DNA from: Ruminococcus sp.
GTDB taxonomy: Bacteria; Bacillota; Clostridia; Oscillospirales; Ruminococcaceae
Direction: 5' to 3'
DNA: 64,000 nucleotides
NCBI GenBank assembly: GCA_020860605.1
Contig: JAJBTZ010000085.1
Coordinates: forward strand, 30,236-94,235
Below are positions 15,306 through 26,712 of this stretch, piece by piece (the first letter of the stretch is position 1; every line of letters begins with the position of its first letter). The notes under the pieces are model-generated. The model ran no database searches and was not told the origin of the DNA. It worked only from the letters and a program-made list of their open reading frames with translations. The translations under genes and the position numbers were made by a program.

Positions 15306-16508
15306 CTATTCGGATTTTAGGAACTTGTCGTATGTCCACTTGTATCTCACAGCGTGGAAGCTGTCTCCCGTGACGCCATAGTGGCGACCCTGATGGGTGA
15401 AGAGGAGCGTCTTGCCGTAGTAGAGCATGTCCATGCCGGTCATTTCGGAGAATTCGAACTTGTTGTAGCCGATCTCGAGGCGGTCGATGTAACCGTGGAT
15501 TTCGGTCTCGGGAAGGGTTATCCTCTCGTGGTCGGGAGCAATTTCGAAGAACTTGATGCCGGAATCGGTGAAGAGGAGCTCGTCGGGAGTCTTGCCCTCT
15601 AAGTCCGAAGCAAGCTTATTTTCGACCCACTTGCCCCAGTCGTAGACGCTGTCAAAAGGCAGGTCCTCTCCCTCCAAAAAGCCGTACTCATTGTACTTAC
15701 CGCTCATTCCGCAGTGGGGGCACCTGAAGGTGTCGCCAGAGGTTTCAAGTGAATTGTATTCGCCACACTTGGGGCAGATGACGAGGTAGTTCTCAAGGCC
15801 TTCCGCAAGGCGGTCGCCCTTGTATCTGTTCATCTCAACACGCTGAACTTCGTAGGCGTTTTCGTGAATGTCGCGGTTGATGACTTCGGTTATCTCATGA
15901 GGGGTCATCTTCGAGACCTCCTCGGCAGTGAGATAGGATTTTATCTCGCCCCAGAGCTTGCCCTTGCGGGCGGTATAAGCCCATCTCGGCTCACGGAAGT
16001 AGCCTCCGCCGATATGATATGTAACGAGTCCGCACTTGCCGGATTTGCAGAGCTTTCCTATGCTGTCGGGCAGGGTTTCGGTCTCGCCGTTGAAGGAACG
16101 GCTGCCTTCGGCGAAGAGCATGATGCTGTGACCGTTTCGAAGATATCTTATAATTTCCTTGATCGCAGCCGTATCGGCGTCGCCCTTATACATTGTAAGC
16201 GGATGGAAGAAGAAATCGAGCACTGGGTAGCTCTTTCTTGTGGTTATATGCTCCCCTCCGACGATATACATCTGGTGTGGGAAGGCGCATCCGACCATTA
16301 TCATGTCTACCTCAGTCAGGTGGTTCGCGACGACAAGACAGGGCTCCTTGAGGTTTAAATGCTTCGTTTTGAAGCCGTATCTTATCAGCATATACGGCTG
16401 TGCCAGAACCCATAGGAATGTCCAGACGAATCTGTGGAGGAGGTTACGCTTGACCTTGTTTCTCGAAGATTTTTTCTTTGTATTTTCGCCTTCTGCCACT
16501 TTGATCAC
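15306..16508 (-). CDS. PlsC-like acyltransferase with zinc-ribbon C-terminal region
   Basis: A 400-residue membrane-associated acyltransferase of the lysophosphatidate acyltransferase superfamily, probably acting in phospholipid or lipid-anchor synthesis. Motif I is NHLTEVD (His63, Asp68) and motif III is FAEGSRS (132-138). A Lys/Arg-rich start precedes a hydrophobic segment (27-43). Beyond the usual ~240-residue catalytic unit there is a four-Cys zinc ribbon (CPKC at 245-248, CPHC at 263-266) and a ~130-residue tail that I do not recognise. The start is GTG inside GTGA, overlapping the permease stop by four bases with GAGGGG upstream, so the two genes are coupled. The substrate is unknown. 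Confidence 0.8.
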   Translation of the reverse strand: MIKVAEGENTKKKSSRNKVKRNLLHRFVWTFLWVLAQPYMLIRYGFKTKHLNLKEPCLVVANHLTEVDMIMVGCAFPHQMYIVGGEHITTRKSYPVLDFFFHPLTMYKGDADTAAIKEIIRYLRNGHSIMLFAEGSRSFNGETETLPDSIGKLCKSGKCGLVTYHIGGGYFREPRWAYTARKGKLWGEIKSYLTAEEVSKMTPHEITEVINRDIHENAYEVQRVEMNRYKGDRLAEGLENYLVICPKCGEYNSLETSGDTFRCPHCGMSGKYNEYGFLEGEDLPFDSVYDWGKWVENKLASDLEGKTPDELLFTDSGIKFFEIAPDHERITLPETEIHGYIDRLEIGYNKFEFSEMTGMDMLYYGKTLLFTHQGRHYGVTGDSFHAVRYKWTYDKFLKSE

Positions 16509-17401
16509 TCTTTCCCCTCTTTATTCTTCAAACGTTTTATTTCAATCAGAACTAGTAATACTATCACCACAACCGCGCCAGCGCCGATTCCTACAAGAGC
16601 GCCTGTTGAGATAAACGAAATCCCCGATTCATAAAGATTTATTAAAAGCATTATGACTCCCGAAACTGCCAATAGTACTCCGATTATCAGGTTGCAGCTC
16701 GAGACCTTAATCTTATTCGCAAGGCTTGCGGAAATCTGGGCTGCCACGAGGGTGAAGACTATGCAGATTATGAGCCTCCGAAGGTCCGGCATACCGTTTA
16801 TTGCAAAGTGAGAAATCGCTCCTATAAACGCTGTGAAGGTCATGATGAAGACGCTCGTGCCGACTGCGGTTTTCAAGGCATAGCCCATCACGAGGGTGAG
16901 GATGAAGAGCATCATCATTCCTCCACCTGTCCCCTGGAACCCGCAGAGGAAGCCGGTGTATGCTCCCAAGAGTACAGCTGCGATTGTCCTTATCTTCTCG
17001 GAGAAAACGTGCCCTGGTTTGCTGTCGACTGGCTTTATTAAGAACCATAGGCCCAGTCCCAGAGAGATTATCACCGTCCAGTAGGTCATGGCGGTGTCGC
17101 CGATTTCGGTTGAGGAGACGAAGAAGCCGATTACGCTTCCGATTATCGTGAAGCTGATTACCGATGTCAGGAGCGGTATGCAGCGCTTTATGTCAATATT
17201 GCCATGGCGGTAGTATGTCAAAGAGCTTGCCCCTGATGCCAAGACATCCGAAGCAAGTGCTATTCCTATCGCCTCATAGGAGGGTATTCCCAAAAAAGTT
17301 ACAAGTATCGGCGCGATATAGACAGCTGCCGACAGCCCCGCAAACCCGGTGGCCACTCCTGCCCCTATCCCTGCAAGAGCACAGATTAGAAATTCAAACA
17401 T
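16505..17401 (-). CDS. TauE/SafE-family membrane permease
   Basis: A 298-residue polytopic protein with about eight hydrophobic helices and the family's repeated glycine-rich pattern (ALAGIGAGVATGFAGLSAAVYIAPIL at the start; GFQGTGGGMMMLFIL mid-protein). The family exports sulfite, sulfoacetate or other small organosulfur anions, or imports them, but substrates of most members are unknown. It is coupled to the acyltransferase by a four-base overlap. The transcript appears to begin with a strong 12-bp stem-loop (17432-17465). Confidence 0.85.
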   Translation of the reverse strand: MFEFLICALAGIGAGVATGFAGLSAAVYIAPILVTFLGIPSYEAIGIALASDVLASGASSLTYYRHGNIDIKRCIPLLTSVISFTIIGSVIGFFVSSTEIGDTAMTYWTVIISLGLGLWFLIKPVDSKPGHVFSEKIRTIAAVLLGAYTGFLCGFQGTGGGMMMLFILTLVMGYALKTAVGTSVFIMTFTAFIGAISHFAINGMPDLRRLIICIVFTLVAAQISASLANKIKVSSCNLIIGVLLAVSGVIMLLINLYESGISFISTGALVGIGAGAVVVIVLLVLIEIKRLKNKEGKE

Positions 17402-17431
17402 GGTTCTCCAAAATATATCTTTAAACTATCA

Positions 17432-17465
17432 TGCGGTTACAGACAACTGCGTCTCTGTAACCGCA
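17432..17465 (-). promoter_or_regulatory. Perfect 12-bp stem-loop at the 5' end of the TauE/acyltransferase mRNA
   Basis: TGCGGTTACAGA pairs fully with TCTGTAACCGCA around a ten-base loop. The predicted transcription start (~17468) is only a few bases upstream, so the mRNA begins with this hairpin. It may protect the 5' end or control translation. Confidence 0.6.
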
Positions 17466-17474
17466 GACATAGCT

Positions 17475-17503
17475 ATTATAGCAAAGTGAGCCCTGCCGTT
17501 CAA
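17475..17503 (-). promoter_or_regulatory. Promoter of the TauE/acyltransferase operon
   Basis: Minus strand: TTGAAC (17503-17498), 17 bases, TATAAT (17480-17475). Confidence 0.75.
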
Positions 17504-17520
17504 TCGAATTCATCAAAACT

Positions 17521-18720
17521 TCACTTTTCTTCGTCAATTTTCATCTGCTCGGCAGCGCAGAAGTCGACAAACTGCTCGGCAGCTCTCGGGGTGAATCCGC
17601 CTTTTCTTAGAGCGAAAGCACAGGCCTTCACTTCGACGTCGTCCGACCACTCGAGCTTCATCTCGTCGAACAGTCCCCTGACTATCTCCAAGTACCCTTG
17701 CTTTGAAGGCTTTGTGAAGAGGATTACGAGCCCAAAACGTTCGGACATGGAGATCTGCTCCTGCATGGTGTCGCCACGGTGGACTTCGTCACCGTCGCGG
17801 TCGGAGAAGCTCTCCTTCACGAGGTGCCGACGGTTGCTCGTAACATAGATTACCGTGTTCGGAGACTGAACCGAAGCCGAGCCCTCTAAAATCGCCTTCA
17901 AGGCGCTGAAATTGTCGTCGTCAGCGTTGAAGGAGAGGTCGTCGATGAAGATGATGAACTTTAGCGGATTGTCGCAGACAGACTCCATCACGTGAGGGAT
18001 ATCTCTTAGCTGCTCCTTGCGGATTTCTATGAGCCTCAGGCCCTTCGGAGCAAAGTAGTTCGCAACCGCCTTGACACTTGAGGACTTGCCGGTTCCGGCA
18101 TCGCCATAAAGAAGGGTGTTGGCACAGGGTCTCCCCTCCAAGAACGCAAGTGTGTTGCCGATAAGCTGCTCGCGCTGGCTCTCGTAGCCGATGAGATGGC
18201 TGAGCTTCGTCTTGTCGGGAGACCTTAGAGGCGTGATTTCGCCGTCAACGACACGGAACATGACGTTTTTCGCGTAGATTCCGTAGCCAGTGGAGCCGAC
18301 ATTGAGGGCTCTTCTTTCGTATTCAGATACGAAGTCGTATGTGGTCGTTTCGAATTCGGGGAGATAACCATTGTAGCCGGTGAACTCTTTCAGTTCTGCC
18401 GAAGTGATTTCCGAAAGCTCACCGAAGATTTTGAGCTCCTCCTTGGCACAGTCCTCTAAAACCGCAGGAATTTCGAGCTTCTCGGAACGGAGCTTGATAT
18501 AGTCGTTCTCGTCCTCCGAGACGGCATCCATGAGATATGAGCCAAAATCGTAGCCATGCTTGAAAAGCTCGCTCACGAAATCGGCGTAGAGAGCAATTCT
18601 ATTCTCCCCTTCGGGACTGCTCAAGAGGCAACGGAGCGAGGACAAGACCTCGCCACGTGAGACGCCTCTGAAAAGGACTATTGAATCGAGCTTCGATAAA
18701 AGCCCGCTGAAATCGTGCAT
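17521..18720 (-). CDS. DUF815-family AAA+ ATPase
   Basis: A 399-residue cytoplasmic P-loop ATPase of the DUF815 family, whose role is not established. An alpha-helical N-terminal part (1-~165) is followed by the AAA+ core: Walker A GDAGTGKSS (206-214), Walker B FIIFIDD (~255-261), an SNRRHL sensor segment and an arginine-bearing C-terminal lid (GGFTPRAAEQFVDF). The family is often found as a lone gene in Firmicutes and Proteobacteria. Here it begins 20 bases after leuB with no visible terminator, so it should be transcribed as the last gene of the leucine operon; I do not infer a biosynthetic role from that. Confidence 0.85.
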   Translation of the reverse strand: MHDFSGLLSKLDSIVLFRGVSRGEVLSSLRCLLSSPEGENRIALYADFVSELFKHGYDFGSYLMDAVSEDENDYIKLRSEKLEIPAVLEDCAKEELKIFGELSEITSAELKEFTGYNGYLPEFETTTYDFVSEYERRALNVGSTGYGIYAKNVMFRVVDGEITPLRSPDKTKLSHLIGYESQREQLIGNTLAFLEGRPCANTLLYGDAGTGKSSSVKAVANYFAPKGLRLIEIRKEQLRDIPHVMESVCDNPLKFIIFIDDLSFNADDDNFSALKAILEGSASVQSPNTVIYVTSNRRHLVKESFSDRDGDEVHRGDTMQEQISMSERFGLVILFTKPSKQGYLEIVRGLFDEMKLEWSDDVEVKACAFALRKGGFTPRAAEQFVDFCAAEQMKIDEEK

Positions 18721-18740
18721 TTTCAGTCACTTCCTAAAGA

Positions 18741-19814
18741 TTACAATCTCTCAATGATCGCGTCGGTCATTTCGGTGGTTGTAAGAGGCTTAACGCCACT
18801 TTCGCCAGCGATATCGGCGGTTCTCAGGCCGTCGTTCAAGACTTTATCGACTGCTGCTTCGATGCAGTCGGCTTCTTCTGCCAAAGAGAACGAGTAGCGG
18901 AGCATCATTGCTGCCGAAAGAATCGTAGCGATCGGGTTTGCGATTCCCTTTCCTGCGATGTCGGGAGCGGAGCCGTGAATCGGCTCGTACATGCCTCTCG
19001 TGTTGTCGCCCAAGGACGCTGACGGTAACATTCCGATCGAGCCAGTCAGCTGCGAAGCCTCGTCAGAGAGGATGTCGCCGAACATGTTCGAAGTCACGAT
19101 GACGTCGAACTGGGAAGGATTGCGGACGAGCTGCATTGCAGCGTTGTCGACGAGCATATCCGAGCATGTTACGCCTTCGTACTCTTTCTCGATTTCGTGG
19201 ATGGTCTTTCTCCAGAGGCGAGAGGTCTCGAGGACGTTTGCCTTGTCGATGCTGGTGACTTTGCCCTTTCTCTTCTGAGCGGTCTCGAATGCAACACGGG
19301 AGATTCTCTCGATTTCGAAACGGGAGTAGCACTCGGTGTCGAAGGCTTCCTCGCCGTATTTTCCTTCGCGATAGCCTCTGTCGCCAAAGTAGATTCCGCC
19401 AGTGAGTTCCCTTACGATCATGATATCAAAACCGCCAGAGGCGATGTCTTCACGAAGAGGGCAGTCGCCCTTGAGGGCAGGATAGAGCTTGGCGGGACGA
19501 AGGTTTGTGAAGAGGCCAAGAGCTGCCCTGATTCCTAAGAGCGCCTTCTCAGGGCGCTTGTCGCCTGAGAGATTGTCCCACTTGGGGCCACCGACTGCTC
19601 CCAGAAGGACGCTGTCGGAAGCGAGGCAGCCGTCGACGGTCTCCTGTGGCAACGGTTCCCCACATTCGTCAATTGCAGCACCGCCAATGAGGTAAGGCGT
19701 AAACCTGAATTCATGCCCGAACTTCTCGCCGATAGCCTCTAAAACTCTCACAGCACTGTCGACAATCTCAGGCCCGATTCCGTCGCCTCTTAAAAGAGCT
19801 ATATTGTATGTCAT
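18741..19814 (-). CDS. leuB: 3-isopropylmalate dehydrogenase
   Basis: A 357-residue NAD-dependent dehydrogenase that oxidises and decarboxylates 3-isopropylmalate to 2-oxoisocaproate, the third leucine-specific step. It has the start [14 protein letters not shown], the substrate loop [24 protein letters not shown], the Lys-Asp pair in [17 protein letters not shown], the metal-binding [21 protein letters not shown], and [25 protein letters not shown] near the end. Length is normal. It is read 86 bases after leuD with a family B repeat between them, and is followed closely by the DUF815 gene. Confidence 0.96.
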   Translation of the reverse strand: MTYNIALLRGDGIGPEIVDSAVRVLEAIGEKFGHEFRFTPYLIGGAAIDECGEPLPQETVDGCLASDSVLLGAVGGPKWDNLSGDKRPEKALLGIRAALGLFTNLRPAKLYPALKGDCPLREDIASGGFDIMIVRELTGGIYFGDRGYREGKYGEEAFDTECYSRFEIERISRVAFETAQKRKGKVTSIDKANVLETSRLWRKTIHEIEKEYEGVTCSDMLVDNAAMQLVRNPSQFDVIVTSNMFGDILSDEASQLTGSIGMLPSASLGDNTRGMYEPIHGSAPDIAGKGIANPIATILSAAMMLRYSFSLAEEADCIEAAVDKVLNDGLRTADIAGESGVKPLTTTEMTDAIIERL

Positions 19815-19850
19815 TCTTTTATCTCCTAACTGCTTTAATAGAAGGTCTTA

Positions 19851-19901
19851 TGGCTCCCCTACGCTTAGGGGAGCTGTCAGCCGAAGGCTGACTGAGGGGT
19901 T
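19851..19901. repeat. Family B palindromic repeat, copy 3, inside the leucine operon
   Basis: GGCTCCCCTACGCTTAGGGGAGC followed by TGTCAGCC-GAAGGCTGACTGAGGGGTT. It directly abuts the leuD stop codon, so the repeat is transcribed between leuD and leuB. Both parts form strong RNA hairpins without a U tract on the minus strand. Confidence 0.85.
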
Positions 19902-20395
19902 CACCCAATTACGCCTTTCTTTACTGCCTCAACGAGTCCTCCGGCAGAGATTATATTCTGGATAAACTCCGGGAAGGGCTCAGACTGGTACTCCTTGCCG
20001 GTGGTTTTGTCTGTGATGACGCCGGTGGAGAGGTTCACGGAGACTTCGTCGCCGTCCTGAATCTCCTCAGCAGCTGTCGGGCACTCAACTATTGCGAGGC
20101 CGATATTGATTGAGTTGCGGTAGAAGATTCTTGCGAAGCTCTTCGCGATTACCACCGAGATTCCGCTCGCCTTGATGGCAGCGGGAGCGTGCTCTCTCGA
20201 CGAGCCACAGCCGAAGTTCTCACCGGCGACGATGATGTCGCCAGGCTTGACCTTCTCGTGGAAATGGCTGTCGAGATCCTCCATGCAGTGAGCTGCTAAG
20301 AACTCGGGCTCACTGGAATTTAAGTATCTTGCGGGGATGATGACGTCGGTGTCGACGTTGTTGCCATACTTGATGACGCTTCCTGAACTAATCAT
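19901..20395 (-). CDS. leuD: 3-isopropylmalate dehydratase small subunit
   Basis: The 164-residue small subunit (swivel domain) of isopropylmalate isomerase. It is the short LeuD2 type found in Clostridia and archaea. Landmarks are [17 protein letters not shown] (start), [21 protein letters not shown], and [18 protein letters not shown]. It pairs with LeuC to convert 2- to 3-isopropylmalate. The start codon overlaps the leuC stop by four bases (ATGA), the usual coupling of two subunits. Confidence 0.96.
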   Translation of the reverse strand: MISSGSVIKYGNNVDTDVIIPARYLNSSEPEFLAAHCMEDLDSHFHEKVKPGDIIVAGENFGCGSSREHAPAAIKASGISVVIAKSFARIFYRNSINIGLAIVECPTAAEEIQDGDEVSVNLSTGVITDKTTGKEYQSEPFPEFIQNIISAGGLVEAVKKGVIG

Positions 20396-21657
20396 TTTGT
20401 CGCCTCCCTCGGGTCGGTGATTACTCCTGTCAATGCGCTTGCTGCTGCGGTTGCAGGGCTTGCCAAGTATACTTCGGAAGTGGGGTCGCCCATTCTTCCG
20501 ACGAAGTTACGGTTGGTTGTCGAGACACACCTCTCGCCATGGGCTAATACTCCCATATATCCTCCAAGGCAGGGCCCACAGGTAGGAGTCGAGACGATGC
20601 AGCCAGCTTCGATGAAGTCCTTGATGAAGCCCTCTTCGAGGCATCTTAAGTACACTTTCTGAGTGGCTGGGATGATGATTACTCTCAGGCCGTCTGCAAC
20701 CTTGTGTCCCTTGATAATCTCCCAAGCGGTCTTGATGTCGTCGTAGAGACCATTGGTGCAGGAGCCGATGACGACCTGATCGATCTTCACCTCGCCGATT
20801 TCGTCGACAGGATGGGTGTTCTCAGGAAGATGTGGGAATGCGACTGTCGGCTTGATAGTCGACAAATCAATCTTGATTACCTCGTCATACTCAGCGTCCG
20901 GGTCGGCGTGGAAAATCTTAGGCTCACGCTTGGCGTGTTCTTTCTCATACTCGAGGGTCTTGTCGTCGACCTCAAAGATGCCGTTCTTGGCACCGGCTTC
21001 TATAGCCATGTTGCAGATGGTGAAGCGGTCGCTCATCGAGAGGTTGTGGGCTCCTTCGCCGGTGAATTCCATCGAGCGGTAGAGCGCTCCGTCAACGCCG
21101 ATCATGCCGATGATGTGGAGGATTACGTCCTTGCCACTGACTGAGGGCGAAAGCGAGCCCGTAAGTTCAAATTTGATTGCAGAAGGCACCTTGAACCAGG
21201 CCTTGCCAGTTGCCATTCCGAAGGCCATATCGGTCGAGCCGACACCTGTCGAGAAGGCTCCGAGTGCTCCATAGGTGCAGGTGTGGGAGTCGGCGCCGAT
21301 TGTGACGTCGCCACTGACTACGAGGCCGCTTTCAGGTAAGAGAGCGTGCTCGATTCCCATCTTACCGACATCGTAGAAGCCGTCCATGGCGTGCTCATTG
21401 CAGAAATCACGGCAAATCTTGCACTGCTCGGCAGCCTTGATGTCCTTGTTCGGGACGAAGTGGTCCATGACCATGGTTACTTTGTCCTTGTCGAAGACAT
21501 TATCCAAGCCCATTTTATTGAATTCTCTGATGGCAGGAGGGCATGTAACATCATTGCCATGAACCCGGTCGAGATTGCACAGGACGAGCTGACCCGCTTC
21601 GAGCTTGTCCGCTCCACAGTGAGCAGCTAATATCTTTTGTGAGAGTGTCATTCCCAT
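20392..21657 (-). CDS. leuC: 3-isopropylmalate dehydratase large subunit
   Basis: The 421-residue large subunit with the [4Fe-4S] cluster. Visible motifs are [33 protein letters not shown], cluster ligand Cys in VVIGSCTNG and the pair in [10 protein letters not shown], and the C-terminal NRNFVGRMG. The length fits the archaeal/clostridial HacA-LeuC type, matching the short LeuD partner. It lies 14 bases after ilvD and overlaps leuD by four bases. Confidence 0.96.
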   Translation of the reverse strand: MGMTLSQKILAAHCGADKLEAGQLVLCNLDRVHGNDVTCPPAIREFNKMGLDNVFDKDKVTMVMDHFVPNKDIKAAEQCKICRDFCNEHAMDGFYDVGKMGIEHALLPESGLVVSGDVTIGADSHTCTYGALGAFSTGVGSTDMAFGMATGKAWFKVPSAIKFELTGSLSPSVSGKDVILHIIGMIGVDGALYRSMEFTGEGAHNLSMSDRFTICNMAIEAGAKNGIFEVDDKTLEYEKEHAKREPKIFHADPDAEYDEVIKIDLSTIKPTVAFPHLPENTHPVDEIGEVKIDQVVIGSCTNGLYDDIKTAWEIIKGHKVADGLRVIIIPATQKVYLRCLEEGFIKDFIEAGCIVSTPTCGPCLGGYMGVLAHGERCVSTTNRNFVGRMGDPTSEVYLASPATAAASALTGVITDPREATK

Positions 21658-21671
21658 GTAGTCTTAGCCTC

Positions 21672-23336
21672 CTATTTTATGTTGATAATCGCGCCCTTGT
21701 CGGCGGATGAAACCATCTTCGAGTATCTCTTCAAGTATCCGCTGAGATTGTCGTTAGTCTTGAGAGTGTCGGTCTTGCGTCTCTCCTCGAGCTCTTCATC
21801 ACTTACTTCGAGATGAATCTTGTGCTCGGGGATGTTTATAGAAATCATGTCGCCTTCGTGGATATAGGCGATGGTGCCACCGTTTGCAGCTTCGGGAGAA
21901 ACGTGGCCTATGGCAGCGCCTCTTGTAGCGCCAGAGAATCTGCCGTCGGTGATGAGGGCGACCTCCTTGTCGAGGCCAGCACCAGCAATAGCAGAAGTCG
22001 GCGAGAGCATTTCTCTCATGCCGGGACCACCTGCGGGGCCTTCATAGCGGATGACGACAACGTCGCCAGCCTTGATGCCACCCTGATAGATAACCTTGAT
22101 GCACTCTTCCTCTCTGTTGAAGACTCTTGCGGGTCCGCGGTGGACGAGCATTTCAGGTGCAACTGCACTTCTCTTGACGACACAGCCGTTTTCGGCGACG
22201 TTTCCGAAGAGAACAGCGATTCCACCAGTCTGAGAATAAGGATTGTCGATGTCACGGATGACCGTGTTGTCGAGATTCTCAACATCTGCTATATTCTCAC
22301 CCAAGGTCTTGCCTGTGCAGGTCATGACATCGGTGGTGATTAAATTCTTCTTTGCGAGCTCCTTGAGGACTGCATAGACGCCTCCGGCCTCGTTCAGGTC
22401 TTCCATGTAGGTGGGGCCTGCAGGCGCCAAGTGGCAGAGGTTCGGAGTTCTCTCGCTGATTTCGTTTACGAGAGGGAGATTGAATTCGACGTCGCACTCG
22501 TTGGCGATTGCGGGAAGATGGAGCATCGAGTTGGTGGAGCAGCCGAGAGCCATATCAGCGGTGAGGGCGTTGTATATTGCCTCTTTTGTCATAATATCTC
22601 TTGCACGGATATTCTTTCTCACGAGCTCCATAACCTGCATTCCGGCACGCTTTGCAAGGTCGATTCTTGCTGAATAAGCAGCAGGAATTGTGCCGTTGCC
22701 TCTTAGGCCCATGCCCATGACTTCTGTTAAGCAGTTCATAGAGTTAGCGGTGTACATTCCAGAGCAGGAACCGCATGAAGGGCAGGCCTTCATCTCGTAT
22801 TCACGGAGCTTTTCAGCGGTCATCTTTCCTGCCGAATAGGCTCCGACAGCCTCAAACATGCTGGAAAGGCTGGTCTTGTGGCCGTCAACGTGGCCAGCAA
22901 GCATTGGGCCTCCTGAAACGAAAATAGTCGGCAGATTCAGTCTTGCAGCTGCCATGAGAAGTCCCGGGACGTTCTTGTCGCAGTTGGGGATCATGACGAG
23001 TCCGTCAAAGCCGTGAGCCTTGACCATTGCTTCTGTTGAATCGGCGATGAGGTCTCTTGTAACGAGGGAGTACTTCATGCCCTCGTGACCCATCGCAATG
23101 CCGTCGCAGACAGCGATTGCAGGGAATACAATAGGAGTTCCTCCCGCCATTGCAACGCCAATCTTGACAGCCTCTGTAATCTTATCCAAATTCATATGCC
23201 CCGGGACAATTTCATTATAGGAGCTTACTATACCGATAAGAGGGCGACTAAGTTCCTCCTCGGTGAGTCCCAGAGCGTTATAAAGGGAGCGGTGAGGAGC
23301 ATTCTCAAACCCGTCCACAATTCTATCCTTAACCAT
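21672..23336 (-). CDS. ilvD: Dihydroxy-acid dehydratase
   Basis: A 554-residue Fe-S dehydratase that makes 2-oxoisovalerate and 2-oxo-3-methylvalerate. Cluster cysteines are seen in [11 protein letters not shown] and [53 protein letters not shown] and the C-terminal YLKRYSKMV also fit. The start is placed at [16 protein letters not shown] lies seven bases before this ATG, and an adjacent ATG (23339) is a little too close. The frame extends to 23375 without a ribosome site. The 84-base gap to ilvC holds an RNA hairpin. Confidence 0.95.
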   Translation of the reverse strand: MVKDRIVDGFENAPHRSLYNALGLTEEELSRPLIGIVSSYNEIVPGHMNLDKITEAVKIGVAMAGGTPIVFPAIAVCDGIAMGHEGMKYSLVTRDLIADSTEAMVKAHGFDGLVMIPNCDKNVPGLLMAAARLNLPTIFVSGGPMLAGHVDGHKTSLSSMFEAVGAYSAGKMTAEKLREYEMKACPSCGSCSGMYTANSMNCLTEVMGMGLRGNGTIPAAYSARIDLAKRAGMQVMELVRKNIRARDIMTKEAIYNALTADMALGCSTNSMLHLPAIANECDVEFNLPLVNEISERTPNLCHLAPAGPTYMEDLNEAGGVYAVLKELAKKNLITTDVMTCTGKTLGENIADVENLDNTVIRDIDNPYSQTGGIAVLFGNVAENGCVVKRSAVAPEMLVHRGPARVFNREEECIKVIYQGGIKAGDVVVIRYEGPAGGPGMREMLSPTSAIAGAGLDKEVALITDGRFSGATRGAAIGHVSPEAANGGTIAYIHEGDMISINIPEHKIHLEVSDEELEERRKTDTLKTNDNLSGYLKRYSKMVSSADKGAIINIK

Positions 23337-23367
23337 CATGAATCTCCTTACATCATAATATAGAGGC

Positions 23368-23399
23368 GACTCCACTGCTCCTTTTAGAGCAATGGAGCC
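23368..23399 (-). promoter_or_regulatory. Intercistronic RNA hairpin between ilvC and ilvD
   Basis: Minus-strand RNA: GGCUCCAUUGCUC, six-base loop, GAGCAGUGGAGUC. The two non-Watson-Crick positions are G.U pairs on this strand but A.C mismatches on the other, so the fold belongs to the operon mRNA. No U tract follows, so an mRNA stability or processing site is more likely than a terminator. Confidence 0.55.
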
Positions 23400-23420
23400 G
23401 TCAGAAATTTTAACCGAAAA

Positions 23421-25015
<1,595 letters not shown>

Positions 25016-25017
25016 GA

Positions 25018-26694
25018 TTACTCCCCCTTTGCCTTAGCTTCTACAATGATGTCTTCGATTGCTCCTCCGGGAGGAAGCATAGGAAGAACGAATTCGTCCA
25101 TGTCGATTCTGCAATCTATAAGCGTTACGCAGTCGCTGTCGTAAGCCTTCTGGAATTCGCGCCTGAACTTCTCAGGAGTGTCACACATAACGCCCTTCGC
25201 TCCGAACGCCTCTGCAAGCTTTACAAAATCGGTCTTGCGATCGAGAGTCGTGTTCGAATAGTGGTGATTATAGAATAGCGTCTGCCACTGGCGGACCATT
25301 CCGAGAGTACCGTTATTCATGAGGACAATAGTCAGAGGCACATGAGTGTTGACAGCGGTGCAGAGCTCGTTTAAGTTCATTCCGAAGCTTCCGTCGCCGG
25401 TGATAAGAACCGTCTTGTTGCCGGTGCCGACACATGCTCCGATTGCAGCTCCCATTCCGAAGCCCATCGTTCCGAGGCCACCGCTTGAGACTATCTTACG
25501 GGGCTTCTGGAAGTTGATATACTGGCAGGCCCACATCTGATGCTGGCCAACGTCGGTTGCGATGATGGTGTCGGCGTCCTTGATGTCGTTTATGGTCTCC
25601 ATGACTACGTGAGGAGTGAGGCCCTTGTCTTCGGGCATGTAGGACTTCTCAAGTCTTTTGAGCTCCCTTATGTGTGCCATCCAGTCAGGGTTCCTTCTCG
25701 GCTCAACTCCGTCGATAATCTTACGGAGTGAGACTGAAATGTCTCCGCAAACGCCTACATTGGCGGGAATATTCTTGTTGATCTCGGCAAAGTCGAGGTC
25801 GATGTGGATAATCGAGGCGCCTTTTGCGAATCTCGACTTGTCGCCTGTCGCTCTGTCACTGAAACGTGTGCCGATAGCTATGATAACGTCGGCATCGTTG
25901 CTGGCAACGGAGGAGGCGTAGTGGCCATGCATTCCCTGCATACCTAAAAATCTTTCGTAATCAGTAGGGATTGCAGCAAGTCCCATCAGCGAGCAGCCGA
26001 TGACTGCATCGATCTTTTCGGCAAGCTCACGAACCAGATCGTAGGTCTTCGAGCCGATGACACCGCCACCGATGTGGATATAGGGGCGGGATTTTGTGTT
26101 CAAGAGCTTGATAGCTGCCTCGATGTCCTCCTCCGGCGGAAGAGGATTCGGGAACTTCTCGACGACTGGCTGGGGCTCATACTCAGCGACAGCCGTCTGG
26201 ATATCCTTCGGGATATCGATGAGGACAGGGCCGGGTCTACCAGACTTTGCAATCTTGAAAGCCAATCTTATCTGGTCTGCAAGCTGATTTACGTTATGAA
26301 CAAAGAAATTGTGCTTTGTAATCGGGAGAGTGATGCCGGTGATGTCGATCTCCTGGAAGCTGTCTCTGCCGATAAGGTTCTGGGGAACGTTGCCTGTGAT
26401 TGCAACCATCGGAACAGAGTCGAGCATTGCGGTTGCGATTCCTGTTACCAGGTTAGTGGCACCGGGACCAGAGGTGGCGATTACAACTCCTACTTTTCCT
26501 GTAGCTCTTGAGTAGCCATCGGCTGCATGGGAAGCTCCCTGCTCGTGAGCTGTGAGGATGTGGTTGATTCTGCCCTTGGCATCGTAGATGGCGTCGTAGA
26601 TATTCAAAACCTGTCCGCCAGGATAGCCAAAGACATCGGTGACCCCCTGCTCAATCAGGGTTTCTATTACAATCTGTGCTCCTGTTAATTTCAT
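25018..26694 (-). CDS. ilvB: Acetolactate synthase large (catalytic) subunit
   Basis: A 558-residue thiamine-diphosphate enzyme joining two pyruvates, or pyruvate and 2-oxobutyrate. The catalytic Glu region is LTAHEQGASHAADGYSRATG. It has FAD-domain segments (GMQGMHGHYASSVA) and the TPP motif GDGSFGMNLNELCTAVNTHVPLTIVLMNN. The anabolic type is shown by the FAD-type middle domain, the ilvN partner and the operon. It starts 18 bases after leuA. Confidence 0.96.
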   Translation of the reverse strand: MKLTGAQIVIETLIEQGVTDVFGYPGGQVLNIYDAIYDAKGRINHILTAHEQGASHAADGYSRATGKVGVVIATSGPGATNLVTGIATAMLDSVPMVAITGNVPQNLIGRDSFQEIDITGITLPITKHNFFVHNVNQLADQIRLAFKIAKSGRPGPVLIDIPKDIQTAVAEYEPQPVVEKFPNPLPPEEDIEAAIKLLNTKSRPYIHIGGGVIGSKTYDLVRELAEKIDAVIGCSLMGLAAIPTDYERFLGMQGMHGHYASSVASNDADVIIAIGTRFSDRATGDKSRFAKGASIIHIDLDFAEINKNIPANVGVCGDISVSLRKIIDGVEPRRNPDWMAHIRELKRLEKSYMPEDKGLTPHVVMETINDIKDADTIIATDVGQHQMWACQYINFQKPRKIVSSGGLGTMGFGMGAAIGACVGTGNKTVLITGDGSFGMNLNELCTAVNTHVPLTIVLMNNGTLGMVRQWQTLFYNHHYSNTTLDRKTDFVKLAEAFGAKGVMCDTPEKFRREFQKAYDSDCVTLIDCRIDMDEFVLPMLPPGGAIEDIIVEAKAKGE

Positions 26695-26712
26695 ATAGTC
26701 TAAACTCCTCCC

